Below, in pieces: positions 8,353 through 17,894 of a stretch of 64,000 nucleotides of DNA (its first letter is position 1; each line of letters begins with the position of its first letter). Location of the stretch: NCBI RefSeq assembly GCF_005870085.1, contig NZ_SZNM01000006.1, positions 122,740-186,739 of the forward strand, read 5' to 3'. Both the position numbers and the translations under genes were made by a program. Below the pieces are notes generated by a model. It did not search any database and had not been told where the DNA came from. It saw only the letters and a program-made list of their open reading frames with translations. The stretch is from Aquibacillus sediminis (GTDB lineage: Bacteria > Bacillota > Bacilli > Bacillales > Amphibacillaceae).

Positions 8353-8365
8353 ATAGTTCGTTAAT
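8353..8365 (-). promoter_or_regulatory. PurBox upstream of xpt-pbuX
   Basis: On the minus strand the sequence reads ATTAACGAACTAT, matching the PurR box AWWWCCGAACWWT at 12 of 13 positions, including the CGAAC core. It lies about 70 bp before the expected transcription start, the normal position for PurR control of xpt-pbuX. I did not find a clear second box. Confidence 0.5.
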
Positions 8366-8399
8366 TAGTCAAAAAAATTAATTTTTTCTTATTTAATGT

Positions 8400-8427
8400 T
8401 TGCATTTTGTTTAAAATCCGTTACAAT
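8400..8427 (+). promoter_or_regulatory. Promoter of the xpt-pbuX operon
   Basis: A -35 TTGCAT (8400-8405) and -10 TACAAT (8422-8427) are separated by 16 bp. Transcription would start near 8434, just before the riboswitch aptamer. Confidence 0.6.
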
Positions 8428-8450
8428 GCAATATATAACAAAATATTTTC

Positions 8451-8617
8451 ACTCGTATAATAGCAGGGATATGGCCTGCGAGTTTCTACCAGATAACCGT
8501 AAATTATCTGACTACGAGTAAGCTTAATTTGATGGAAATGTTTCTTCTACATGTTTACGTGTGGATTATTTCTGTTACCCAAAACAGCAGCTTACTCTAG
8601 TAGGCTGCTGTTTTTTT
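8451..8617 (+). ncRNA. Guanine-type purine riboswitch with terminator
   Basis: The aptamer at 8451-8519 has the purine riboswitch layout: P1 ACTCGTA...TACGAGT, loop L2 around GGATATGG, loop L3 around ACCGTAAAT, and the core sequences TATAAT, TTTCTACC and GACTAC. The specificity base in the J3/1 segment is C, which means guanine/hypoxanthine/xanthine rather than adenine. Downstream, AACAGCAGC...GCTGCTGTT followed by seven T (8584-8617) is the terminator. GAGTAAGCT at the aptamer 3' end (8516-8524) is exactly complementary to AGCTTACTC in the terminator stem (8589-8597), giving the antiterminator. Purine binding therefore shuts off xpt-pbuX. Confidence 0.95.
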
Positions 8618-8658
8618 GTACTTGGATGGTCGTGTAAGGAAAACTTGGCTATCTATAA

Positions 8659-9300
<642 letters not shown>

Positions 9301-9318
9301 AAAAGGGGACTGTTTAGG

Positions 9319-10635
9319 ATGCAGGGGAATTCTTTTAAGACATTATCAATCGGTTTTCAACATGTGTTAGCAATGTACGCTGGTGCAGTCATTGTTCCGC
9401 TCATTGTAGGTGGGGCGCTTAATCTATCATTTGAACAACTAACTTATCTTGTGTCGATCGATTTGTTAGCGTGTGGGGTTGCAACGTTATTACAAGTTTG
9501 GAAGAATAAATTTTTCGGTATTGGTTTACCTGTCATGTTAGGGTGTACTTTCACAGCGGTTGGGCCAATGATTGCCATTGGTAGCCAACATGGTATTTCT
9601 TCGATTTATGGTGCGATTTTAGTATCTGGTCTTTTTGTTGTTCTTATCTCTAAATACGTTAGTAAATTAGTTCGTTTCTTTCCGCCAGTTGTCACAGGTT
9701 CTGTCGTAACGATTATTGGGCTTACGTTGATCCCGGTGGCGATTACTGATATGGCTGGTGGAGATGGTAGTGCAGATTTTGGGAGTGCGACGAATTTACT
9801 GTTATCTTTTGGTGTTTTAGCTATTATTATTCTCATTAATCGATTTGCAACTGGTTTTATGCGTGCGGTCTCTATTTTACTTGGAATTATTGTAGGGACA
9901 ATTGCTGCAGCTTTTATGGGGATGGTTGACTTTTCGGAAGTTGCAGAATCATCTTGGTTCCATACGATCCAACCATTTTATTTTGGGATGCCCACGTTTG
10001 AACTATCATCGATTATCACCATGGTGTTAGTTGCGATTGTTAGTTTAATTGAGTCAACTGGGGTTTATCTTGCTCTTGGGGATATTACAGATCGAGATAT
10101 TGAAGAAAAAGATTTAGAAAAAGGATATCGAGCAGAGGGATTAGCTATATTTCTGGGAGGGATTTTCAATGCGTTCCCATATACGGCCTATTCACAAAAT
10201 GTTGGTTTAGTTCAACTAACAGGAGTGAAAACAAACAAAGTAATTGTAGCTGCTGGTGGGATATTAGTTGTTTTAGGGTTTTTACCAAAAATTGCTGCCA
10301 TTACAACACTGATTCCAACTGCTGTATTAGGTGGTGCGTCTGTTGCTATGTTTGGTATGGTGGTTGCCTCCGGTATTAAAATGTTAGGTAAAGTAGACTT
10401 TGATCGTCAAGAAAATTTACTAATTGTTGCATGTTCCGTTGGGATGGGACTTGGGGTTACGGTTGTTCCGGAAATTTTCGCACAATTGCCTCAGGCCATC
10501 CGCATTTTAACAGAAAGTGGTATTGTTGCCGGCAGTTTAACGGCGATTGTATTAAACCTTATCTTTAATGTGCTTACAAGTGAGAAGCCAGGTAATGTTC
10601 GAGATGTAAAGGCTCGGGAACAACAAGCGTCCTAA
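9319..10635 (+). CDS. pbuX: Xanthine permease
   Basis: This 438-aa nucleobase:cation symporter (NCS2/NAT family) has about twelve to fourteen membrane segments. Family blocks include QHVLAMYAGAVIVPLIVG at the N-terminus, a central SLIESTGVYLALGDI, and NAFPYTAYSQNVGLVQLTGV, which is close to the NAT signature. It brings xanthine into the cell for Xpt, its operon partner 18 bp upstream. The tail after the last membrane segment is short and charged. Expression is set by the guanine riboswitch at 8451-8617. Confidence 0.95.
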   Translation: MQGNSFKTLSIGFQHVLAMYAGAVIVPLIVGGALNLSFEQLTYLVSIDLLACGVATLLQVWKNKFFGIGLPVMLGCTFTAVGPMIAIGSQHGISSIYGAILVSGLFVVLISKYVSKLVRFFPPVVTGSVVTIIGLTLIPVAITDMAGGDGSADFGSATNLLLSFGVLAIIILINRFATGFMRAVSILLGIIVGTIAAAFMGMVDFSEVAESSWFHTIQPFYFGMPTFELSSIITMVLVAIVSLIESTGVYLALGDITDRDIEEKDLEKGYRAEGLAIFLGGIFNAFPYTAYSQNVGLVQLTGVKTNKVIVAAGGILVVLGFLPKIAAITTLIPTAVLGGASVAMFGMVVASGIKMLGKVDFDRQENLLIVACSVGMGLGVTVVPEIFAQLPQAIRILTESGIVAGSLTAIVLNLIFNVLTSEKPGNVRDVKAREQQAS

Positions 10636-10717
10636 CGATTTATCCGGATTGGTTGAGGCTAATACTCGATTAAGTGATAGGGTCCTTTAGCGATTACAAG
10701 AGAAAGTAGATGGTAAA

Positions 10718-10764
10718 GAAAGAGGAACTGCTGACGTAGTGCACGCGTTGGAGGTTCCTCTTTC
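10718..10764. terminator. Hairpin between convergent pbuX and chemoreceptor genes
   Basis: GAAAGAGGAAC and GTTCCTCTTTC form a perfect 11-bp stem with a 25-base loop. T-rich tails are weak on both sides. It lies between two convergent genes and probably ends transcription from both. Confidence 0.5.
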
Positions 10765-10781
10765 TGCATGGTCGCTCGTTA

Positions 10782-12515
10782 TTATCTGTATGGCAGCACT
10801 TCTGTTTGCAGTTTCTCAAGTAGTTGAATGATTTCGTTCGTTTTCGTGTTTAATTGGCCAAACAGTTGTTCAGATTGCTGAGAGTTTGATGATTGGGCCG
10901 TTTGTTTAACGTGCTCAACTAGTTGGTGAAACGCTTGGTGCGGCTGTTCAAGCGCTTGGAAAGTTGGTAAGGAAGCAAGGGAACTGCCCTTCATTTCTTC
11001 ATACCATGTACCGAAGCGACAAGTCTCATGATCGGCATGCAAATCATCGATAGAATGATAGCCTAGTAGTGCGTTATAGGCCCACCATTGATAGAGCGCA
11101 TGTTCGGTTTGAACAACACGTATTAATTGTTCTGGTGTTAATTCTGGTATCGTTTGGATCGTGTTTTGACGCAAATCATCAACTTCCGAACTCACTTCAT
11201 AAATGGACTGCCCTGTTTCTTTTGCATGAAGTTTTATATCCTCTGTATGTTGATGGACATTTCCCATACGAGTGGTAATGTCTTGGGTTGCAGCTGCTTC
11301 TTCTTGAGAAATCGTTGCGATCGTATGGATTGATTCCCCAACCTCATTAATATGGCGTGTAATAGTATTCATTGTTTCAATCGATTGTTTTGCATATCCA
11401 ACCCGTTGGTGGATCGTGTTAGCCATGTAGTTTGCATTGTCTGCCACCTCATTTGAATTTGTTTGAATTTGTTCAATTGTTGATGTTGCTTGATCGACAT
11501 AGGTTTTGGTTTGTTCTGCTAGCTTGCGAACCTCTTCGGCCACAACTGCAAACCCTTTGCCATCTTCACCAGCACGGGCAGCTTCAATACTTGCGTTCAA
11601 TGCTAATAGATTTGTTTCTTCCGCAATATTTTTGATAAACGTAATGACTTGATTAGTACTGGAAATCTGCTCCATTAAATGATCAATTTTATCTTTTGTA
11701 TCGGTGAATTCTTCCGCAATTTTGATAAAATCATTTAATGTTCCCTCAATTACTTTTTGGCCATCTTTTGCTTCGTCCATCATTTTTTCTGCATTTTTAG
11801 CAGCCTTAATCGCATGTTCAGAAACTTGTTCAATCGCGGCACTTAACTGTTGTGAAGCTGCACTGACACTTGATGTTTCTTCAATGGTTGAGTCAACACT
11901 GTCTAACAGTAACTTCATTTTATCGGCTCCAGTGATATATTCCATCACTTTACTAATATTATGGACGAGTTGGTAATCATTTGCTTCTTGCGTCGATCCA
12001 ATCACAACTAAGGTATCAAAGCTAATGATTCGTATGAGTGACAGAATGATGTTAGTAAGGTCCCTAGGTGAGTTCCGATATTGCTTGATAATATGTGGAA
12101 GTAAGTATTCGTAAACCCTTATGTATGAACCGATAAACCACTCATCTGTTAACCCAATTTTACTATGGATTCTGCCAATCTTTTTTCGGTACATGACATA
12201 TTCCTTTGAGAGGGTAGGTTTAGTAAGTTGTTTGAAATAGGTGGTAATCGCCTCGACGTATCGTTGGTAATTTGAATTTTGTTCCATTATTTGTCGAATT
12301 TCTGGAATTTTCATGATCATTTGGAAATGTCGATCAGCGATTTCAGGTGCACATTGTTCCATGAGTGGATCGATTTTATGAAGATGTTCGATATCTTTTT
12401 CCGTTATTTGCAATAATTTTAACATTTGATTGATTCTGTCACTCACACCATCAATGGTTTCGGAATCGTTACTTAATGGTTGAATTTTGTTTTGTTTATT
12501 TCTAAAAGATAGCAA
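10782..12515 (-). CDS. Globin-coupled chemoreceptor (HemAT-like) with C-terminal CZB-type domain
   Basis: The N-terminal ~180 residues are a protoglobin sensor. The proximal heme histidine lies in [18 protein letters not shown], matching HemAT; it is residue 122 counted from the ATG at 12530. No membrane segment is present, so it is a soluble aerotaxis-type receptor. The MCP signalling domain follows, with its hairpin tip [20 protein letters not shown]. The last ~110 residues look like a chemoreceptor zinc-binding (CZB) domain: [17 protein letters not shown] and a later [11 protein letters not shown] supply the His/Cys ligands. I choose TTG 12515 because GAGGTG precedes it at good spacing and the product starts like HemAT; ATG 12530 is the alternative. 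Confidence 0.85.
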   Translation of the reverse strand: MLSFRNKQNKIQPLSNDSETIDGVSDRINQMLKLLQITEKDIEHLHKIDPLMEQCAPEIADRHFQMIMKIPEIRQIMEQNSNYQRYVEAITTYFKQLTKPTLSKEYVMYRKKIGRIHSKIGLTDEWFIGSYIRVYEYLLPHIIKQYRNSPRDLTNIILSLIRIISFDTLVVIGSTQEANDYQLVHNISKVMEYITGADKMKLLLDSVDSTIEETSSVSAASQQLSAAIEQVSEHAIKAAKNAEKMMDEAKDGQKVIEGTLNDFIKIAEEFTDTKDKIDHLMEQISSTNQVITFIKNIAEETNLLALNASIEAARAGEDGKGFAVVAEEVRKLAEQTKTYVDQATSTIEQIQTNSNEVADNANYMANTIHQRVGYAKQSIETMNTITRHINEVGESIHTIATISQEEAAATQDITTRMGNVHQHTEDIKLHAKETGQSIYEVSSEVDDLRQNTIQTIPELTPEQLIRVVQTEHALYQWWAYNALLGYHSIDDLHADHETCRFGTWYEEMKGSSLASLPTFQALEQPHQAFHQLVEHVKQTAQSSNSQQSEQLFGQLNTKTNEIIQLLEKLQTEVLPYR

Positions 12516-12649
12516 GAGAACACACCTCATTCTTCTTCGTAAAGTTTTAGAGACTATTTCCGTTTAGTATAATATACTTTTGATTTTAAAAAGTTGATAT
12601 AAATCAATGATTTAAAAAAGTTTTGTTATTAAGTGATCAGAATGGAGCG

Positions 12650-12762
12650 TTCGTTAGTGAGAAAATGTGTTATCACGGTAGAATCGGTGGAAATTATGAA
12701 GTGAATCACCCGATAGAGAGGTTATCACGTTAGATTCAGCAGAACTTTGAAACTGATCAACC
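12650..12762. repeat. TCACGGTAG-type repeat, two degenerate units
   Basis: Two neighbouring units of about 50 bp begin with TTATCACGGTAGAATCGG and TTATCACGTTAGATTC and continue to CACCCGATAGAG and CAACCGAGAG. The same sequence occurs as a better preserved pair at 47712-47808. The intervening parts of this 355-base gap hold nothing else recognisable. Confidence 0.6.
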
Positions 12763-12784
12763 GAGAGTCTTTAGAATTGGCAAT

Positions 12785-12815
12785 AAAAAAAGACACATTT
12801 TTCTAAAATGTGTCT
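12785..12815 (-). terminator. Terminator of the XRE-family gene
   Basis: AAGACACATTTT and AAAATGTGTCTT form a 12-bp stem with a three-base loop. On the minus strand it is followed by TTTTTTT. It lies about 70 bp after the stop of the XRE gene. Confidence 0.85.
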
Positions 12816-12885
12816 TAGGACATTATTGATGATACTTGCATCATTGACAAAAAAGGAAGACTATTTTTTGCTATGTTTGAGGGGG

Positions 12886-13242
12886 TTATGTGAGACTTTT
12901 ATTTGAAGTGCGCTTTTTCCATTCTATTAAGACATCAATGATTTTTAAGATGGTTGCACGGTCTTCGGCATCTACCATTTCTAACTGTTGAAGGATTTCT
13001 AATTCGTGTTGAGAATTGTTAGGATCTTGAAACTGAAATAATTCTTCAATAGAAATTTCCAAAGCGGAGGTCACTTTTTCGATTGTATTTAACGTAGCGT
13101 TTTTTTCGCCTCTCTCCAGTTGACCAATATAGGTAGGATGTAAACACGACAAATGAGCCAATTCTTCTTGGCTAAGTCCTCTTTTTTTTCTAAGTAAACG
13201 TAAGCGTTCACCAATAATGCTGGCTAACTCTTTTTGGGCCAT
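12886..13242 (-). CDS. XRE-family helix-turn-helix regulator
   Basis: This 118-aa protein has a phage-repressor-type HTH at residues 8-65 (LRKKRGLSQEELAHLSCLHPTYIGQLERGEKN) followed by a short helical C-terminal tail, probably for dimerisation. RBS GAGGTG precedes the ATG. It reads divergently from a tiny Sda-like gene (13434-13565) with 190 bp between them, and a second Sda-like gene follows that on the minus strand. The context suggests a role in sporulation or stationary-phase decision making, but the target is unknown. It is not SinR by length or by its C-terminus. Confidence 0.82.
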   Translation of the reverse strand: MAQKELASIIGERLRLLRKKRGLSQEELAHLSCLHPTYIGQLERGEKNATLNTIEKVTSALEISIEELFQFQDPNNSQHELEILQQLEMVDAEDRATILKIIDVLIEWKKRTSNKSLT

Positions 13243-13433
13243 CCTGTTTCACCTCTAATAAACTATACTCTCATTTCGATCAAATGCGAAGATACTTAAA
13301 ATATTTTTTTGAATTTTTTGGAATACTATAAATAGTCACACAAGATAATCTTTGATAAAATATAATTTTGATATCTTTAATTACGTGTCCCTTCTAAAAA
13401 AGAAGGGGATTCTTTCTTAAAAGGGTGAGTGTC

Positions 13434-13565
13434 ATGTATGAATGTTTATCTGATCACAAATTGGTAGATGCTTTTAAAAAGGCCAAGGAATTAAATCTAG
13501 AACAGGATTTTATCCATCTATTGAAAAAAGAGTTAATAAATCGAGGTATCACGATTCCGAAATAG
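13434..13565 (+). CDS. Sda-like sporulation kinase inhibitor, small protein A
   Basis: This 43-aa protein is found only by direct reading. It begins MYECLSDHKLVDAFKKAKEL and continues NLEQDFIHLLKKELINRG. The pattern LSD-x2-L-x2-AF-x-KA-x(2)-L-x-L-x(2)-DFI-x-LL-x(2)-E-x(2)-R is that of Sda, the helical hairpin that blocks KinA autophosphorylation and delays sporulation in B. subtilis. RBS AAGGGTGA is five bases before the ATG. It lies next to the XRE gene (divergent) and faces a second Sda-like gene. An Sda paralogue is the best reading; inhibition of a sporulation kinase is inferred from the family. Confidence 0.75.
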   Translation: MYECLSDHKLVDAFKKAKELNLEQDFIHLLKKELINRGITIPK

Positions 13566-13637
13566 TTAAAATATAAGAAAGGATGAAGGGACAGTTCCAT
13601 CCTTTACTAGTTTGTATCTATTCATTTATTACCCATA

Positions 13638-13781
13638 TTAACTTCGATTTAAAACCTCAATTATGCTTATATCTCTAGACTTTATTTCTGCTTCTAATAA
13701 GTGGATAAAATCTTCGTTGTATCCTAGAGTTATAGCCTTTATAAATGCTTCTACTAATAACTCATCACTTAAAAAATACAA
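13638..13781 (-). CDS. Sda-like sporulation kinase inhibitor, small protein B
   Basis: This 47-aa protein is found by direct reading. It starts at TTG with AAAAGGAGAT ten bases upstream. Its sequence begins MYFLSDELLVEAFIKAITL and continues GYNEDFIHLLEAEIKSRD. It shares the Sda pattern with the convergent small gene 72 bp away (LSD, AF-x-KA, DFIHLL, E-x(2)-R), with only about half of the residues identical, so the pair is an old duplication or two separately acquired copies. The function follows from the family: a two-helix protein that could bind the dimerisation domain of a sporulation histidine kinase. The TTG start may lower its expression. Confidence 0.7.
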   Translation of the reverse strand: MYFLSDELLVEAFIKAITLGYNEDFIHLLEAEIKSRDISIIEVLNRS

Positions 13782-14155
13782 GGTCTAACGATCTCCTTTT
13801 TAGTGAATGGCGTTCTATCCCTTCACCAACTTTAAGTATAAGTGTTACTAAAATTTATTCATAGTGGGAAATACTACCATTTTTGAAAAAACTTGTACAT
13901 ACACTAAGAATAGGTTGAGGCGCCCAGTTAGTTTCGTTACGAAATATAGGTGGTTCGATGTTGGGAATAGGAAATACTACCTATAAATTCGAATTTCATT
14001 TAAATTGGCATTCATCTATATTTGAATCCATATTGATCTATACTAAGGATGAGCGTCTGATGTTGAATTATCCTTATCTTAGCGCTGGTTGTTCATGCTT
14101 ATAACGGAAGATGGGCTTCTATGGTGCTAATTGCGGAAGGAGTGTGTATTAAGAT
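13782..14155. other. Intergenic stretch with no recognised feature
   Basis: This is about 370 bases of AT-rich sequence between the second Sda-like gene and the MpsC-domain gene. Two short direct echoes occur (GGGAAATACTACC and GGAAATACTACCT at about 13868 and 13970), but I see no gene, terminator or RNA fold I can support. Confidence 0.45.
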
Positions 14156-14845
14156 ATGGAAAAAGTAACAGCGGAATTAAGCACGTACATTAGTAAATTT
14201 CTACGTGATAATTTTGGCAAGGGACCAGAGTTTGTTCATTGTTCGATTTATTCGACATTTATCACGATATATATAAGAAATTTTATCACCCCACCTGAGA
14301 GCATATTAGTTAGCCAAAATAAAACGGAACGGATGATCGAAACGAGAGATTTGGTGATCAATTCACTTGCGCCAGAAATAAAGGCAAATATCTATCATAT
14401 AACAGGAATGAAAGTGAATGAATTTTATTATGATTGGGGTGTTCATAATAAATCAGCTATGTTTACGTGTGTCTGTACAGATGAAAACGATCACGATAAG
14501 AAAATTAACGGCAGCTATCCTCATCAAGTAGAGATGGAGAAAGAAATTGCCCGTCTTAGCACTGTCGCACAAAAGGAACCTGAAGAATTGATCTCTTATC
14601 AACTAAATAACAGAACGTTGTTATTTATTCGAAATGGAATTCTTGTCAGGATCGAGAAAGAATTAATCCGGGATGGTCTTGAGGAACAGTTGAAACTGGC
14701 AAAACGTAGATTAGAAAAAGGGTTATTACATAATAACACCCACTTTGAAGAAATTTTAGGAACAAAAGTCATTGATATTTTTGTTGATTGGGATTTTGCG
14801 CTTGATAAGAGTGTGATGTTGTTTATCATCAATCCAACCAAATAG
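14156..14845 (+). CDS. Tandem DUF2294 / MpsC-domain protein
   Basis: This 229-aa soluble protein is built from two related domains, about residues 1-115 and 130-229. The first has GMKVNEFYYDWGVHNKSAMF, and the second repeats the same block as GTKVIDIFVDWDFALDKSVM. The family is DUF2294, also called the Na+-translocating decarboxylase-associated or MpsC domain. In Staphylococcus MpsC is part of a system that generates membrane potential or concentrates bicarbonate; no MpsA or MpsB gene is adjacent here. A stop codon lies two codons before the ATG, so this start is fixed; the RBS GGAAGGAG is rather distant (12 bases). A terminator follows. Specific function unknown. Confidence 0.75.
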   Translation: MEKVTAELSTYISKFLRDNFGKGPEFVHCSIYSTFITIYIRNFITPPESILVSQNKTERMIETRDLVINSLAPEIKANIYHITGMKVNEFYYDWGVHNKSAMFTCVCTDENDHDKKINGSYPHQVEMEKEIARLSTVAQKEPEELISYQLNNRTLLFIRNGILVRIEKELIRDGLEEQLKLAKRRLEKGLLHNNTHFEEILGTKVIDIFVDWDFALDKSVMLFIINPTK

Positions 14846-14849
14846 AAAA

Positions 14850-14876
14850 AAGGGCTACCGCTAATCGGTGCCCTTT
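14850..14876 (+). terminator. Terminator of the MpsC-domain gene
   Basis: AAAGGGC-T-ACCG and CGGT-GCCCTTT pair around a CTAAT loop a few bases after the stop codon. The T tail is short. Confidence 0.65.
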
Positions 14877-15040
14877 AAAGTGTAACTTGTTATATTCTTA
14901 TTTCATTACTAGTATGCCGCGGTAAAAATTCTACCTTATTATTTGTTAACCTAAACGACGTAAGCCCTGCCTCTCTTACATCCTTACGACTCCGAAGTCG
15001 ATCCAGTGTGAATAAGTCTTGCTACAAATCAAAAGTTTTA

Positions 15041-15184
15041 TCCCGGTGCAACCGTCCGGTAAGACTCCCACTTCGAAACATGAAGGTGTTTAAGTGGGAG
15101 TAAACGGACGCTAACACCCCCGATTCGTTCAACTAACAATCAGTGGGGAGGACAAAAACCCCCACTGATTGAAGTTTCACTTTA
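15041..15184 (+). repeat. Two-hairpin intergenic repeat, copy 3 (best preserved)
   Basis: This is a near-complete copy. Hairpin 1 is ACTCCCACTT...AAGTGGGAGT. Hairpin 2 is AATCAGTGGGG...CCCCACTGATT. The link CCCCGATTCGTTCAACTAAC joins them, and the 3' end is GAAGTTTCACTTTAT. The rest of the 614-base gap (14880-15040 and 15185-15459) shows no gene. Confidence 0.85.
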
Positions 15185-15459
15185 TTTTAAAATAGCAGAA
15201 CGCCAGTCTATTATTTATCTATTTAGTAATTTAAGAAGCAATGGTATTCAAATTCGGACATTGCTTTATTTCAAGTTACTTCTATGGCGAAGTAGAATAG
15301 TAATTATCTCACCAATTTGTTGGTCTGTCAATGTTTGTGGCTATCCAAGTTTAACCAGCAAATAATAATTGGTTTATTCTGACATTTTTTGGTATAGTTT
15401 ACAACAAGTGAGTAACAAGGAAGATTAAAATTAGAGGCTGTCATGAAAGGAGTATATAG

Positions 15460-16200
15460 TTGAAGAGTACATCAACGTATCGGTTAATTGCATTAGATAT
15501 GGATGGCACTTTATTGGATCATAAGCAAGAGATACCAAGGGAGAATCGAAGGGCGATAGAACAAGCGCGGAAAAATGGGGTAGAAGTTATCTTATCCACT
15601 GGTAGACATTATATGACAACTCATCCGTTCGCTGAGTCTCTTGGCCTTTCATCCTATTTAATAACAGTGAACGGAAGTGAAATTTGGACAACCTCTGGTG
15701 AATTGGTTGATCGACAACTGATCGATCTTGAGGTCATGAAGATTCTTGTTGATTTGCAAAAGAAACATAAGGCATGGTCATGGATGTCCTCGACTAAACA
15801 AGTGTGGCGCGGAGAAATACCTGATGATTTGGGTGCGCATGATTGGCTCAAATTTGGGTTTAATATTGAAGACCCTGATTTACGGTCAACTGTAATGGAG
15901 GAACTTTCCAAAAACGACAAAATTGAGTTAAGTAATTCGAGCCCTACGAATATTGAAGTGAATGCGGTTGGTATTAATAAAGCGAGGGCGATTGAGAAAG
16001 TGTGTGGGGAGTTAGGGATCTCGATGGATCAAGTTATCACCATGGGCGATAGTCTTAATGATATTAAAATGATTGAAGAAGCAGGGTTAGGGATCGCCAT
16101 GGGCAATGCACAGGAACAGGTGAAACAGGCAGCTGACTGGATAACCACAACAAATGATCAAGCAGGTGTAGCTCGAGCAATTGAACATTGGATCTTGTAG
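15460..16200 (+). CDS. Cof-type HAD-superfamily phosphatase
   Basis: This 246-aa HAD hydrolase of the Cof/type IIB class dephosphorylates sugar phosphates or similar small molecules in the cytoplasm. Motif I is LDMDGTLLD with the nucleophilic Asp; motif II is the ILSTGR segment. Motif IV is MGDSLNDIKMIEEAG, and the cap domain lies between. The start is TTG, with AAAGGAG at ideal spacing; no ATG or GTG fits the family N-terminus. It stands alone 166 bp upstream of gnd, in the same direction. Substrate cannot be read from sequence. Confidence 0.88.
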   Translation: MKSTSTYRLIALDMDGTLLDHKQEIPRENRRAIEQARKNGVEVILSTGRHYMTTHPFAESLGLSSYLITVNGSEIWTTSGELVDRQLIDLEVMKILVDLQKKHKAWSWMSSTKQVWRGEIPDDLGAHDWLKFGFNIEDPDLRSTVMEELSKNDKIELSNSSPTNIEVNAVGINKARAIEKVCGELGISMDQVITMGDSLNDIKMIEEAGLGIAMGNAQEQVKQAADWITTTNDQAGVARAIEHWIL

Positions 16201-16372
16201 TTTTACTTGAATGATAGGCTAGATTGTATTAACGTATTAAAAAAGGTTTTTCGTATGTCTATCATAATGCCAACATGTTTCAGCGAGAATATACATAAGT
16301 TGCTATAAAGCGACAATTAAGGGTATGATAGGGGTATGTGTAAAAAAAAGTAGTTGATAAGGAGCGATGTAC

Positions 16373-17791
16373 ATGGCACAGCAACAAATTGGTGTAATAG
16401 GGTTAGCAGTAATGGGGAAAAACCTAGCTCTAAATATTGAAAGCAGAGGAAATTCAGTTTCAGTTTTTAATCGTTCTTACGAGAAAACAGAAGCATTCCT
16501 GAAAAATGAAGCAGAAGGTAAGAATTTCTACGGGGCAGAAACAATTGAGGATTTTGTTAACTCATTAGAGAAGCCTAGAAAAATTATGCTAATGGTAAAA
16601 GCAGGTGCACCAACAGATGCAACGATTGAACAATTAAAACCTTTATTAGATGAAGGCGATGTTTTAATCGATGGCGGTAATACGTTCTATGAAGATACGA
16701 TTCGCCGGAATAAAGAGTTAGAAAAGTCTGGCATCCACTTTATCGGTACTGGTGTATCTGGTGGGGAAGAAGGCGCGTTAAAAGGTCCTTCAATCATGCC
16801 TGGTGGCCAAAAAGAAGCGTACGATTTAGTAGCACCTATCTTTAAGTCAATTGCAGCTCAAGTAGATGACGAAGCATGTACGACATATATTGGTCCAGAT
16901 GGTGCTGGGCATTATGTGAAAATGGTACATAACGGAATCGAATATGGAGATATGCAGCTAATTTGTGAAGCATATTTCATTATGAAACATGTGCTCGGTT
17001 TAAGTACAGAGGAACTTCATGAAGTGTTTGCTGAGTGGAATCAAGGGGAACTTGATAGTTACTTAATTGAGATTACGGCAGATATTTTCACTAAGAAGGA
17101 TGATGAGACTGGTAAACCAATGATTGATGTCATCTTGGATACAGCTGGTCAAAAAGGTACTGGGAAATGGACAAGTCAAAGTGCGCTTGATTTAGGTGTG
17201 CCACTACCAGTTATCACGGAATCTGTTTTTGCACGCTTCATATCCGCGATGAAAGAAGAACGAGTGAAAGCAAGCAAGATTCTTCGCGGACCATCTGCGG
17301 AATCAACATCTTTTGATGGAGATAAAGCAGAATTAATTGAAGCGATTCGCCAAGCGTTGTACATGAGTAAGATCGTTTCTTATGCACAAGGTTTTGCGCA
17401 AATGCGTCAAGCATCTGAAGAATATGATTGGAACTTACGCTATGGGGATATAGCGATGATCTTCCGTGGTGGTTGTATCATCCGTGCGCAGTTCTTACAA
17501 AAAATTAAAGAGGCGTATGACCGTGAGCCAGGTTTAACGAACTTGCTACTTGACCCATATTTCCAAGAGATTGTGGAAAGCTATCAGGCTTCCCTACGTA
17601 AAGTATTGTCACTAGCAATTGAAAAAGGTATTCCAGTACCAGCGTTTTCAAGTGCGTTAGCTTACTTTGATAGCTACAGAACAGAAACGTTGCCTGCAAA
17701 CCTTTTACAAGCACAACGTGACTACTTCGGTGCTCACACGTATCAACGTGTTGATAAAGAAGGTACTTTCCATACTGAATGGTTAAAATAA
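16373..17791 (+). CDS. gndA: 6-phosphogluconate dehydrogenase, decarboxylating
   Basis: This 472-aa enzyme of the oxidative pentose phosphate pathway oxidises 6-phosphogluconate to ribulose 5-phosphate with release of CO2 and NADPH. The N-terminal Rossmann motif [15 protein letters not shown], the substrate-binding [22 protein letters not shown] and the C-terminal GTFHTEWLK are all family hallmarks. I start at the second ATG (16373) because GGAG lies eight bases before it; the ATG at 16367 is too close to the RBS. It is convergent with zwf, the preceding pathway enzyme, across a 52-bp palindromic repeat array. A strong terminator follows. Confidence 0.97.
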   Translation: MAQQQIGVIGLAVMGKNLALNIESRGNSVSVFNRSYEKTEAFLKNEAEGKNFYGAETIEDFVNSLEKPRKIMLMVKAGAPTDATIEQLKPLLDEGDVLIDGGNTFYEDTIRRNKELEKSGIHFIGTGVSGGEEGALKGPSIMPGGQKEAYDLVAPIFKSIAAQVDDEACTTYIGPDGAGHYVKMVHNGIEYGDMQLICEAYFIMKHVLGLSTEELHEVFAEWNQGELDSYLIEITADIFTKKDDETGKPMIDVILDTAGQKGTGKWTSQSALDLGVPLPVITESVFARFISAMKEERVKASKILRGPSAESTSFDGDKAELIEAIRQALYMSKIVSYAQGFAQMRQASEEYDWNLRYGDIAMIFRGGCIIRAQFLQKIKEAYDREPGLTNLLLDPYFQEIVESYQASLRKVLSLAIEKGIPVPAFSSALAYFDSYRTETLPANLLQAQRDYFGAHTYQRVDKEGTFHTEWLK

Positions 17792-17811
17792 AACTGTATG
17801 AGTATTTGAAC

Positions 17812-17847
17812 GAAAAGCCAATTCGCTGATAGCGGATTGGCTTTTCT
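17812..17847 (+). terminator. Terminator of gnd
   Basis: GAAAAGCCAATTCGC pairs with GCGGATTGGCTTTTC (one mismatch pair) around a short loop, and T residues follow. It lies 20 bp after the gnd stop. Confidence 0.85.
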
Positions 17848-17894
17848 AATTCGTACGAAACGAAGTGGATATTTAACAAGAAATCACTTTAAAT

